From a virus: a stretch of 33,974 nt of DNA. Shown in pieces: positions 11,452 through 19,560 of the stretch (position 1 is its first letter; each line of letters opens with the position of its first letter). The notes beneath the pieces were generated by a model. That model was given only the letters and a program-made list of their open reading frames with translations, had not been told where the DNA came from and made no database searches. The stretch covers positions 1 through 33,974 of the IMG/VR virus record IMGVR_UViG_3300035698_004594, one strand, 5' to 3'. Position numbers and translations under genes: made by a program.

Positions 11452-12252
11452 ATGCCAGATTCAATAGAAACGGGCAAGACAGAGGAAGTTGATGGCGATG
11501 CCGGCCAGCAAGCACAGGACACGGGCAATAATAGTGCGACTGTTGACGGTCAACAGGGTACTAACCAGGATGCCGCTGGAAATCAGGATAACGAAGTTGC
11601 AGGGCTGAAAGCAGCCGCAGCCGCCGAGCGTACTAAGAGGCAAGATATTGAGACTCAAAACGCTCAGCTTCAACAGCAAATGGCGGTTGTTAATGCTAAT
11701 CAGGCACCACAGGCCGCAGTACAGCAGCCAAAGCAGAGCATGTTCATTCAGGCCGCTAAACATCTGGGTTACGATCCAGAGTATTTAACACCTGTTGAGC
11801 AGGGCAATGTTATGGATGTGTTGATGCAGTTTATGGCGCAAGGTCAGCAGAACGCCGCTTTCGACGCTTCTCATTCTGATTTTGATGAGGTTGTGGGAAA
11901 GGTAGTTGGAGGAACATTCCAACCATCTGAACATTTACTGAAAGTGTATGAAACAAATCCGGGTTTACGTGGAGCTTTCGCAGGAATAGGCTTGACTCCT
12001 AACTCAAAGCTGATTGCGTATCAAATGGTTAAGAATAGTTCTAATTATCAGGCTACTCTTAAACAGGCAGATATGACACCAGATCAGAAGGCCGCGGCTG
12101 ACGCCGCAGTTAAGATACAGGCGGCTAATACAGTTGCTTCGATCAGTTCTGTTCAGGGAGGCGGTAATCTTGACAGATCAGCCGCTATTACAGCTATGAG
12201 CCAAGAGGAGTTTAGGGCTGATCTTGACAAGAAGATGAACGCTGCTACGTAA
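11452..12252 (+). CDS. Probable scaffold protein
   Basis: The 266-aa protein lies just before the major capsid gene and has scaffold-like composition. There is an acidic, Gln/Asn/Gly-rich disordered N-terminus (to ~residue 48), an Ala/Gln/Glu-rich helical segment (LKAAAAAERTKRQDIETQNA and onward), and a mostly helical C-terminal half ending EEFRADLDKKM. Scaffold proteins drive procapsid assembly and leave before or during packaging. No protease motif is seen. The call rests mainly on position and composition. Strong SD AGGAAGGAAG. Confidence 0.68.
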   Translation: MPDSIETGKTEEVDGDAGQQAQDTGNNSATVDGQQGTNQDAAGNQDNEVAGLKAAAAAERTKRQDIETQNAQLQQQMAVVNANQAPQAAVQQPKQSMFIQAAKHLGYDPEYLTPVEQGNVMDVLMQFMAQGQQNAAFDASHSDFDEVVGKVVGGTFQPSEHLLKVYETNPGLRGAFAGIGLTPNSKLIAYQMVKNSSNYQATLKQADMTPDQKAAADAAVKIQAANTVASISSVQGGGNLDRSAAITAMSQEEFRADLDKKMNAAT

Positions 12253-12272
12253 CACGGTAGAAAGGTATTTTT

Positions 12273-13199
12273 ATGGCAGATACAATGACAACCACAGACC
12301 AGGTTGATCCAGCCGTCGGACTATACTACGAGCGCACGCTATTACAGCCTGCTACTCCGAAATATATCTACGCTGAACATGGTCAGAAATTCTCCATTGG
12401 GAGAAAAGCAGGTAACACAATTAAGATGAGGCGTTATGCTCGATATTCAGCGGCTACAACTCCACTGACAGAAGGCATTACCCCCAACGGTCACAGGCAG
12501 AGTAAGGTCGATATCCTTGCCCAGGTCAGCCAGTACGGCGATTTCGCTATTGTCACTGATGTAGTTGACTTAACGGTCGAAGACCCTAACATCACTATCG
12601 AGGTTGACAGGCAGAACGATCAGATGCAGAACACTGTTGACCAGCTTACCCGTAACGCTATTGTAAACAGTGCCTCAAGTTTGGCTTGTTCTAATGGCGA
12701 TCCAACATCAACTCTTCTCAACAAGACTGACATTGACACAGCAAGAGGGACACTTCGCGTCAACGACGCGGACTACCTTACAGAGTGGATGCGGGCTTCG
12801 ACTGGACAGGGCACAAGCCCGATACGTCCTTCGTTTATCGGTTTAGCAGATATAGACCTTGAAGATGATCTGGAAGCAGTATCTGGTTACAAGGATTCTG
12901 CAAACTATCCAGGTAACCAGAGTATTCACCCGGCAGAAAAAGGTAATACCGGCAATGTTCGCTGGCTTACCAGTTCTCAGGGTAGCGTATCAAGCGGCAC
13001 CTATTCATGTCCTATCCTCGGCAAAAGAGCCTTTGGTGTGATTGACATAAACGGTGGAAATGCCAAGGCTATCATAAAAGGCTTTGGAACAGGCGATGAT
13101 CCTCTGAATCAGAGAGCTACCGTCGGTTGGAAAATGTGGCAGGTTGCAAGAATATTGAACGATGCTTTTATTCTCGTTCTAACTTGCACTAACGGTTAA
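12273..13199 (+). CDS. Major capsid protein, N4-gp56 family
   Basis: The 308-aa protein shows the pattern of the N4-gp56 coat family (HK97 fold): an N-terminal region ending KYIYAEHGQKF, then GNTIKMRRYARYSAATTPL, TEGITPNG, a strand QYGDFAIVTDVVDLTVEDP, and a helical spine DQLTRNAIVNSAS. The C-terminus contains the A-domain-like GKRAFGVIDINGG and NQRATVGWKMWQVARILND. Hundreds of copies form the head. Its position after the scaffold is as expected. AGAAAGG is the SD. It is one of the most secure calls in the window. Confidence 0.9.
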   Translation: MADTMTTTDQVDPAVGLYYERTLLQPATPKYIYAEHGQKFSIGRKAGNTIKMRRYARYSAATTPLTEGITPNGHRQSKVDILAQVSQYGDFAIVTDVVDLTVEDPNITIEVDRQNDQMQNTVDQLTRNAIVNSASSLACSNGDPTSTLLNKTDIDTARGTLRVNDADYLTEWMRASTGQGTSPIRPSFIGLADIDLEDDLEAVSGYKDSANYPGNQSIHPAEKGNTGNVRWLTSSQGSVSSGTYSCPILGKRAFGVIDINGGNAKAIIKGFGTGDDPLNQRATVGWKMWQVARILNDAFILVLTCTNG

Positions 13200-13214
13200 G
13201 AAAGGCGGCAGAAT

Positions 13215-13877
13215 ATGGTTAAGATAAATAGTGGAAGTTTTGTTGCTGATGGCAATGAAGTTGATGTAGAAGTTGGGTTCATTCCTGATTACGTTATGGC
13301 TTTTGAGGGAATTGAAGAAACAAATCCAGCAGTTCACCACTGGCTTAGAGAACGTATTGACTCGGCAAGTGCTGTTGGTCAATTCGGCTTTGTAAGGGCT
13401 GGAGATGGTACGCTTACAACTCACGCTGCTGCAGTCAATGGCTTTGCTCCATTGGACGAAGCAACTAATAAGATCAAATTACCTGCACCAAGCGGTGAAG
13501 GTGAGGCAGTATCGTCTACACCGAGTCCTTACACGGTTTCGCTTTCAACGGCAGCGACAGCACGATCAACAACTGCACTTGGTACGGTTCTTAAACCGTC
13601 ACTTGGTAATGAGACAGGTTATGTCTACGAATGTACTACCGCCGGAACAGGTTCAGCAGAACCTACATGGCCAACAGTACCAGGCGAGCATGTAACAGAT
13701 GGTTCGACTATATTCATTTGTCGCGAAGAGAAAGTTTTCCAGGGCAACGTCAAAGGATTTACACTTGGCGCAACCGGGCAAACTGACACTGACGAATGGA
13801 CATGGGTCGCATATCAGTTTGATAAAATAACAACGGAGGTCGATGCAGCTGATGTGGCTGCTGGTAATCCGGTGTAA
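13215..13877 (+). CDS. Virion protein, possible capsid decoration, 220 aa
   Basis: Residues 1-75 form a compact unknown domain (GFIPDYVMAFEGIEETNPAV). A middle Thr/Ser/Ala-rich linker follows, and then a recurring phage beta-domain with GYVYECTTAGTGSAEPTWP and VTDGSTIF. The C-terminus returns to the first fold (NVKGFTLGATGQTDTDEWTW). The beta-domain thus looks inserted into a smaller virion protein. Directly after the capsid gene and before a terminator, it is likely abundant; head decoration is an inference. SD AAAGGCGG. Confidence 0.6.
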   Translation: MVKINSGSFVADGNEVDVEVGFIPDYVMAFEGIEETNPAVHHWLRERIDSASAVGQFGFVRAGDGTLTTHAAAVNGFAPLDEATNKIKLPAPSGEGEAVSSTPSPYTVSLSTAATARSTTALGTVLKPSLGNETGYVYECTTAGTGSAEPTWPTVPGEHVTDGSTIFICREEKVFQGNVKGFTLGATGQTDTDEWTWVAYQFDKITTEVDAADVAAGNPV

Positions 13878-13890
13878 TTTACTAACAATG

Positions 13891-13925
13891 GGTGGTTGAT
13901 TATTCATTAGTCAACCACCAAATTT
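13891..13925 (+). terminator. Hairpin after capsid/decoration genes
   Basis: GGTGGTTGA (13891-13899) pairs perfectly with TCAACCACC (13911-13919), extendable by two AT pairs across a GT pair, followed by AAATTTTAA. The U run is short, so it may be a partial terminator or an mRNA-stabilising 3' end, which would raise capsid mRNA levels over downstream genes. Confidence 0.6.
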
Positions 13926-13939
13926 TAAGGAAAAGTATT

Positions 13940-14515
13940 ATGACAGAAAAAACTACTACAGAAGTACAGGCAGATATAAGCGGAGCTATTTCGCTTGAAC
14001 AGGAATTGAAAGGCAAAAACAAGGCGCAACTTATCCAGTATGCAGATCAGAAACTTGGTTTGAGTGTTGACGGTACTTTAGACGAGAAGGTTATCCTTGA
14101 AAACATCGTAATGTACGCCGATTCACAGATAAATGCTGCACGCGAGAAGTCAGAGAAATCAGCTAACGAAGCGGTATCTGAGAGCGATCCGTTAATGGAA
14201 GTGATATTCCGCAACCTGCAAAGCCAGAACGAAGATGTTACTTTTGCATTTGCCGGACCGCGAGGTACGTTTGGTCCTAAGAATCCAGACGGCCATAAGA
14301 AGATGCCGGTTTATCAGTTGTTCCCTGGTATGAAGATCAAACTACCTTACAGTGTAATCGAGCATCTTAGGAGCAAGGTTTTTACGCGACATATTCCTGT
14401 TTACGATGACAATACCGGTATGATCGGTGGCGTCAAGGCGATTATAACTCCGCGATTCATTTTGGACATGCAGTTTACAAAAGCACAGGCAATTGCGTTA
14501 CAGAAATTAAAATAA
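13940..14515 (+). CDS. Hypothetical virion-associated protein, 191 aa
   Basis: The start is placed at ATG 13940, preceded by AAGGAAAAG. An in-frame GTG at 13892 lies inside the terminator hairpin and is rejected. Residues 1-80 are acidic and helical, containing LKGKNKAQLIQYADQKLG (a SAP/LEM-like or peptidoglycan-binding-like short fold, uncertain). Residues 90-191 form a beta-rich domain (VTFAFAGPRGTFGPKNPDGH, KMPVYQLFPGMKIKLP) that resembles small phage structural domains. Position between capsid and beta-helix genes suggests a head or adaptor component. Confidence 0.6.
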   Translation: MTEKTTTEVQADISGAISLEQELKGKNKAQLIQYADQKLGLSVDGTLDEKVILENIVMYADSQINAAREKSEKSANEAVSESDPLMEVIFRNLQSQNEDVTFAFAGPRGTFGPKNPDGHKKMPVYQLFPGMKIKLPYSVIEHLRSKVFTRHIPVYDDNTGMIGGVKAIITPRFILDMQFTKAQAIALQKLK

Positions 14516-14535
14516 TTTAAGATCGGAGTTTTCCT

Positions 14536-16146
14536 ATGAACGGAAGAAGAATAATTCGAGAAGATGAGGTTGATACTCAAGCAGAGATTGCGCAAGAGTT
14601 TCAAAAAGTAACAGATAATCTTTATATGCTTGAGACTAAAGTCGAACAGCTTGTATCGGCTATCGAAAATAAAGGCAAGAAAATCAAGAAAGAACAGAAA
14701 GGTAATGTAACTATGAAAACACTTGCAAGCTTAATTATCATGGTATTGTTAGTATCTATTGGCTTTGCAACAGTTCCTGTCAAAGAGATAAACCACGACA
14801 CTGTAACTTCTGGAAGATTTGCTCAGGATTTACGAGGTTGGTTTGCTACCGTGAACCAGGATGTTTTGGAGGCAGGCAATCCAAATTTGGGTACCGGAGA
14901 TATCTACTACGTTGACAGTGGCGTAACGACAGCCGGCGTTGGTAATACCATGTCTTCGGCTGTAGAAACTCTTGACGAGGGAATCGCTTTATGTACAGCT
15001 AACCACGGTGATGTTATTTACGTTGCTCAAGGTCACGCTGAGACATTTACGGCGGCAGATGGTTTCGATGCTGACATTGCAGGCATTACGATCATCGGAT
15101 TAGGCAACGGAGCGGATCAGCCTGAGTTTACATTTAACCACGCTGATGCGGAAGTAGCTATCGGTGCTGCTAATGTAACAATAAAGAATTGTCGATTCCT
15201 TACAACCATAACTGCTGTCGCTATTGGCGTATCAGTTGAGGCGGCAGGCGACAACTTCACAATGATTAATTGTATTTTTCCTGAACCGGCTGCAACTGCA
15301 TCAGAGTTCGTAGATGCTATTGACCTTGCTGCCGCAGCGGATGGAGTTACAATTTATGGTTGTGAATACAGTAATTACGGTGCAGCAGGTGCGGATCACT
15401 TCCTTGAGGCTGGTAACGGTGTGAATTTGAACCTTAGCGTTATTGGTTGTAAGTTACTAGGCGACTTTGATGTTTCGGCGATATGGTCAGATACAGCAGA
15501 CCTTGATGTATTACTTTACGGTAATACGATCACTAATAACAACACAGGCGAACATTGTATTGAGTTTACAGCTGCTGCAACTGGAATTTGTGCATATAAT
15601 ATAATGTACTCAGATACTAAAACAACTACCCTTGATCCAGGTTCGGCGATTTATTGTTTCGAGAATTATGTATCAATAGACGCTGACCAGTCGGGCGTAT
15701 TGGTTCCTGCTCCTGCTACGGTTGCAGGGCAAATTTATGCTTCTGTAATGACAGCAACATCTACAACTGATAATTTATTTGATGTTGATGGTGGTGCTAT
15801 TCTAATAACAAGTCTTACTGGTATAGTAACAACACAGATAGGTAACGTAACTAATACTATAGAAATTTCGCTTGACGCTGATTCTGGCTGGTTGGACTAT
15901 GATTTTTCTACCGCGGTTGATACAGACAACGATGCCGCTGGTACTCGTTATGTTTTATCTAATGTTAATGAGGCCGTGTTTACTCCACTAGAGGGAGCAG
16001 ATGCGGGATGTACGGTACTTAATCAGCAGTTGTATTGCGGTGAAGGTATGATTATACAGACAGCAGGCGGAGCCACTACTGGTGCAATTAAGTGGTATAT
16101 CACATGGATACCTTTTGATGATGGTACAACCGTAACTGCTCAATAA
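14536..16146 (+). CDS. Right-handed beta-helix virion protein with internal signal-like segment
   Basis: From 14536 (SD GGAG) the protein is 536 aa. Residues 1-59 are a charged coiled coil. Residues 60-78 are a secretion-signal-like stretch, MKTLASLIIMVLLVSIGFA, whose Met (ATG 14713) has a poor SD. A beta-helix region follows: IYYVDSG, GDVIYVAQGHAE, GITIIGLGNG, NVTIKNCRF. These are typical of pectate-lyase-like repeats in environmental phages and suggest carbohydrate contact. The last ~135 residues form another domain ending IKWYITWIPFDDGTTVTA, which resembles the protein at 25077. Either the coil is fused to a formerly separate secreted protein, or two starts are used. A terminator follows. 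Confidence 0.72.
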   Translation: MNGRRIIREDEVDTQAEIAQEFQKVTDNLYMLETKVEQLVSAIENKGKKIKKEQKGNVTMKTLASLIIMVLLVSIGFATVPVKEINHDTVTSGRFAQDLRGWFATVNQDVLEAGNPNLGTGDIYYVDSGVTTAGVGNTMSSAVETLDEGIALCTANHGDVIYVAQGHAETFTAADGFDADIAGITIIGLGNGADQPEFTFNHADAEVAIGAANVTIKNCRFLTTITAVAIGVSVEAAGDNFTMINCIFPEPAATASEFVDAIDLAAAADGVTIYGCEYSNYGAAGADHFLEAGNGVNLNLSVIGCKLLGDFDVSAIWSDTADLDVLLYGNTITNNNTGEHCIEFTAAATGICAYNIMYSDTKTTTLDPGSAIYCFENYVSIDADQSGVLVPAPATVAGQIYASVMTATSTTDNLFDVDGGAILITSLTGIVTTQIGNVTNTIEISLDADSGWLDYDFSTAVDTDNDAAGTRYVLSNVNEAVFTPLEGADAGCTVLNQQLYCGEGMIIQTAGGATTGAIKWYITWIPFDDGTTVTAQ

Positions 16147-16155
16147 GTTTTTAAT

Positions 16156-16184
16156 GGGGTGGGTTTCGGCTCACCCCTTATTTT
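16156..16184 (+). terminator. Rho-independent terminator after beta-helix gene
   Basis: GGGGTG (16156-16161) pairs with CACCCC (16172-16177), extended by a GT and a GC pair around a six-base loop (TTTCGG), followed by TTATTTT. This is a GC-rich stem and T-rich tail in an otherwise AT-leaning gap of ~50 bp. Confidence 0.7.
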
Positions 16185-16194
16185 GAGGTTGATT

Positions 16195-16308
16195 ATGCGT
16201 GGACGCAGAGGCGATCAGGGGCACAGGCAACTAAGGAAAGACATCAAAGAGGCCAGAAAAGAAAGTAAGTCATTAAGGAAATTTAAGAAAGATAAGAAGG
16301 AGAAATAA
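16195..16308 (+). CDS. Very basic small protein, 37 aa
   Basis: MRGRRGDQGHRQLRKDIKEA is followed by a Lys/Arg-rich helical tail ending KKDKKEK; nearly half the residues are Lys or Arg. GAGG lies 7 nt upstream, and the stop overlaps the next start (TAATG), so it belongs to the operon. A nucleic-acid-binding or charge-neutralising role is possible. A similar basic microprotein is encoded at 31746. Confidence 0.6.
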   Translation: MRGRRGDQGHRQLRKDIKEARKESKSLRKFKKDKKEK

Positions 16309-17330
16309 TGGCTGCTGATGTTTTTACATGGATAATGTCGGAGTTGGTTACAGAGTTCCGGGCATTGACTGGTTCTAAGTCAACACAACAGGTAAGCGAC
16401 GCAAACGTCCATAAGTGGATAAATGACTACTACCAGAACTATTTCCCATCACAAGCCGACGTGGACGATCTGGAAGGGTTTCTAACGCAGGCGGTATCTG
16501 CAGTTGATTCAGGGGAATATGCACTTGCACAGACAGTCTTGAAACTATCTGAACCAGTTACTTTGGACGGTAACAAGATAAATTTGTATTTTGACAAAGA
16601 ACTGTTCTTTGACAGTTACCCGGAAGATGAGCAATATATCACGGAACCAGGACTTGCAATAGGGGTTAGTGATGCAAAAGCAGTTTATCACGCTGGGTTT
16701 AATTATACAATTGGCGACAATTCGTATAGCAAGGCAACGAGCGAGGTATCGTTCTCAGGTCTTAGTACGGTACCACAGAACACATACGGAGCCTTCTCGC
16801 TTACTATCGATACCGATGGGACGATAACTATCAACGAGGCAGGTTCTAATAGTACAGGCTATGACACACCTGCTCTTGCTATTGCAGGATTATCAACCGC
16901 TGCAACGAGTTCGGCGTTTATGGGTTGTGTTACAGTGATAAGCACCGCCGCGGCTGGCTTTATACCAGGAACAACGGAGCTTAGTACAGGAACGGTAACA
17001 GATACATACACTGACGGTCAACCTGAACGACGTAACAAACCGGAGGCCATATTGCAATATGGCGATGTGCTGTACGCAAGACCAAAATCGGACGATATCC
17101 ACCAGATTAAAATTGCTTATAAAAAGAGACCGGATGCAATCGAAGATGGTGCACCACTTGACGTTAAGTGGGGACCGGCTATTGTTCTCGGTGCGGCAAT
17201 GCTGTATATGAGCCGTAACGGATTAGAAATATCACAAGAAAATGTAGCTGCGTTTAATTTCAGAATGAACTCTATACGCGGTAAAAGATCAATGAGAAAT
17301 CAGGCAAGAGTTAACGAAGTAAGTTACTAA
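16308..17330 (+). CDS. Head-tail adaptor-like protein with inserted beta-domain
   Basis: The 340-aa protein begins like phage adaptor proteins, with a helical LVTEFRALTGSKSTQQVSDA and HKWINDYYQNYFPSQADVDD. It ends with the helix LGAAMLYMSRNGLEISQENV and NSIRGKRSMRN. Between residues ~130 and 235 is an inserted beta-domain of a type recurring in phage virion proteins (NTYGAFSLTIDTDGTITI, GYDTPALAIAGLS, GFIPGTTELS). The adaptor ring would sit under the portal. SD AAGGAG lies upstream, and the start overlaps the basic microgene by one base. Confidence 0.6.
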   Translation: MAADVFTWIMSELVTEFRALTGSKSTQQVSDANVHKWINDYYQNYFPSQADVDDLEGFLTQAVSAVDSGEYALAQTVLKLSEPVTLDGNKINLYFDKELFFDSYPEDEQYITEPGLAIGVSDAKAVYHAGFNYTIGDNSYSKATSEVSFSGLSTVPQNTYGAFSLTIDTDGTITINEAGSNSTGYDTPALAIAGLSTAATSSAFMGCVTVISTAAAGFIPGTTELSTGTVTDTYTDGQPERRNKPEAILQYGDVLYARPKSDDIHQIKIAYKKRPDAIEDGAPLDVKWGPAIVLGAAMLYMSRNGLEISQENVAAFNFRMNSIRGKRSMRNQARVNEVSY

Positions 17331-17341
17331 GGAGTATTACT

Positions 17342-18502
17342 ATGAAAAAGATTATGGTTTTAATATTGTTGTTATGCACAATGGTAAATGGTGCTGACAG
17401 AGTTAATGTTATTGATAAGACCGGCAGAGAGGTCAACCCAGGGGCGTCGAATCGATGGCCAGTTAGCCACGTAAACGCTGCTGCTGCCGGTGTAAAAATG
17501 TTATTGTCTGCTCCTGGTAACACTAAAAGTCATTATGTTACTGGCTTTGTTTTGACTGGTGGTGCGACGGGAGATGGTTTTTACCTATTAAGGCAAAGTT
17601 GTGTTCTTTTGAATGCTGCTGCTGACACGATTAGTCTTGCCGACGATGGCACAGATTACGATTGGGGAACAAAAGCGGATAACGGAGATTTTACCTGCGA
17701 GTTTTGGTATAACCTTGAAGCGACTACGGCAGCGGTACCTAACTTGGTTACAAGGGGCGATGAGGCTTCGGATGGTTGGAATATCGAATTAACTGCTGCT
17801 TCGTTACTGAAATTTACAATTAACGATGGCAATGCAGTAAGCGCGGCTGTTTCCATAACAGGTACGACGGCATTAGACGATGGCGAATGGCATCACATAG
17901 CTTGCGTAGTTGATAGATCGTCGGCTACAGGAATGCAGATATATATTAACGGTGAGGCTGACGCTACCGCTGTAGACCCCACTGGCGAAGTGGATACTAT
18001 GGACGGTGGATCAACTATCGTACTAACCGGCGTTGATAATGAAGAAATGTATGTTTCGACTATTGGTATTTATATTGGAAGCGGTGCTTACTTTACTGTT
18101 GAGGAAGCAAGGACACGATACAACTCTGGTATAGGTGTTAAGTACGAAGGTGACGAAACAAGCCTTATTTCAGGATTCAATACAGACGAAGGTATATCGA
18201 CGGCATGTCACGATATTAAGAACGACGCGAGCAACGTCATTACCTTGAGTGGTGCTTCGTGGGTTCCGTCAAGACAGAATGGAGCTACTGCAGAGATCAA
18301 TGAGGCAGGTGCACCGTTTAGTCTACAGGATATGATGAGAGCGGTTGGTCAGTTTCAATGCGGCATAGGAACTGCCTTTGGCGGAACCTTTGTTACTTTC
18401 CCACATCCAGTAAAGATAGGACGTAACTGTCCTTTGAATATATTAGAGACCGATGGTGCTTTTGATTTAGTTGTGTTTGGTTACACGGATAAGGTGAGGT
18501 AA
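17342..18502 (+). CDS. LamG/concanavalin-type virion protein with signal peptide
   Basis: The 386-aa protein starts with a clear signal peptide, MKKIMVLILLLCTMVNGA, then a beta-rich domain. A laminin-G-like lectin domain spans about residues 95-270, with key stretches FTCEFWYNLEA, GWNIELTA, DDGEWHHIACVVDRSS, MQIYINGEAD. C-terminal residues ~310-386 (FSLQDMMRAVGQFQCGIG, LDLVVFGYT-like end) seem to complete the first domain, so LamG is probably an insertion. A glycan-binding role is likely. The secretion signal is odd for a virion component. Strong SD AAGGAG. Confidence 0.7.
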   Translation: MKKIMVLILLLCTMVNGADRVNVIDKTGREVNPGASNRWPVSHVNAAAAGVKMLLSAPGNTKSHYVTGFVLTGGATGDGFYLLRQSCVLLNAAADTISLADDGTDYDWGTKADNGDFTCEFWYNLEATTAAVPNLVTRGDEASDGWNIELTAASLLKFTINDGNAVSAAVSITGTTALDDGEWHHIACVVDRSSATGMQIYINGEADATAVDPTGEVDTMDGGSTIVLTGVDNEEMYVSTIGIYIGSGAYFTVEEARTRYNSGIGVKYEGDETSLISGFNTDEGISTACHDIKNDASNVITLSGASWVPSRQNGATAEINEAGAPFSLQDMMRAVGQFQCGIGTAFGGTFVTFPHPVKIGRNCPLNILETDGAFDLVVFGYTDKVR

Positions 18503-18505
18503 AAA

Positions 18506-18556
18506 ATGAAAAGAATTAATTACACACTAACAGTTAAAGGAGGTATAATTAAATGA
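18506..18556 (+). CDS. Possible 16-aa leader peptide
   Basis: MKRINYTLTVKGGIIK ends in a TGA that overlaps the next ATG (ATGA). It contains the strong SD (AAAGGAGG) of the next gene. It may serve only to couple translation between 17342 and 18553. No conservation evidence is available. Confidence 0.25.
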   Translation: MKRINYTLTVKGGIIK

Positions 18557-19560
18557 AAAAGTCGAAAATTATCCATAAAGTTTTTCTATTAGTTATCCTC
18601 CTTACTGCTTTATGTCAGGGTGGTTGGGATCAGACAAAACCTTCGTCATCTACGTCGCTTAGAAACTCTAATCCTGAGATTCTAGCTAACTGGGTGGCAT
18701 TACAGACGGCAATAGGTCAGGATCATACCTTTTCTGCTGGCACACCGGACGGTAAGCATATACAGGTAACATTTACGGCACCATTAGCCGTTGCCCCGGC
18801 CGCAGTTATCGAGACAGAAGGTATTTTGTATTTACTGGACGTTGATGGCACTTCAGAATTTCACTTTGAAGATGAGGACGAGAGTACAATACAATTAACT
18901 TCTGGCGGCAGTATGGGATCTGCTACTACGGCTCTTCTTGCAAGTACAGTTACGTTTTCCGGTGATATTACAGCGAATGGTACAATTACTTTAAGTGACG
19001 GTAACGATCTTATAGGTTCGGCAACTTCTGATATTACTTTCAATACTGATAAGTTCACGGTAGCAGGGGCGACGGGAAACACGCTCGTAGCTGGAACGCT
19101 TGATGTTACAGGGGTTGCTACTGTCGGGGATGGTTCATTGACTGCAACGTCGGCAGCTCCTTCCACCGACGCTATGATCGCTAACAAGAAATACGTAGAT
19201 GATCAGGTTGGTGCTGTTACTACATGGGTACACGATTACAGTACAACTGTTTTTAATACTACATTAACATCAGCCACTACGTGGCAGGATTTAGACTTAT
19301 CGGCAACAGTTGGGGCAAACAATGCCCTATGTTTCTTTAGTTTAACGTCTTCTGCCAATATAAGAGTATCTATAAGAACAAAAACTGATGAAACTTTAAC
19401 CGTTGGTTCTCCTGGTGAAAATCATGCATCATGGAGTCAAGTTAGTGATAATAGCTTCACAGCATTATTCGCTGCAACAGATTCAAGCGGTTTCGTTCAG
19501 ATATATGGCGGTGATAATTCTTCAACTCTTACTATTACGCTAATAGGCTATATAAACTAA
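18553..19560 (+). CDS. Tail fibre-like protein with signal peptide, 335 aa
   Basis: An N-terminal signal-like segment (KVFLLVILLTALCQGG, residues 9-24) is followed by WDQTKPSSSTSLRNSNPEI, the kind of N-terminal attachment sequence found in phage fibres. Then comes a repetitive Thr/Ser/Gly-rich beta region (TFSGDITANGTITLSDGNDL, GTLDVTGVATVGDG), a short helix with DAMIANKKYVDDQV, and a C-terminal beta domain. This layout fits a trimeric fibre shaft and tip. It overlaps the next gene by one base. The secretion signal is unexpected, as with neighbours. Confidence 0.62.
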   Translation: MKKSKIIHKVFLLVILLTALCQGGWDQTKPSSSTSLRNSNPEILANWVALQTAIGQDHTFSAGTPDGKHIQVTFTAPLAVAPAAVIETEGILYLLDVDGTSEFHFEDEDESTIQLTSGGSMGSATTALLASTVTFSGDITANGTITLSDGNDLIGSATSDITFNTDKFTVAGATGNTLVAGTLDVTGVATVGDGSLTATSAAPSTDAMIANKKYVDDQVGAVTTWVHDYSTTVFNTTLTSATTWQDLDLSATVGANNALCFFSLTSSANIRVSIRTKTDETLTVGSPGENHASWSQVSDNSFTALFAATDSSGFVQIYGGDNSSTLTITLIGYIN

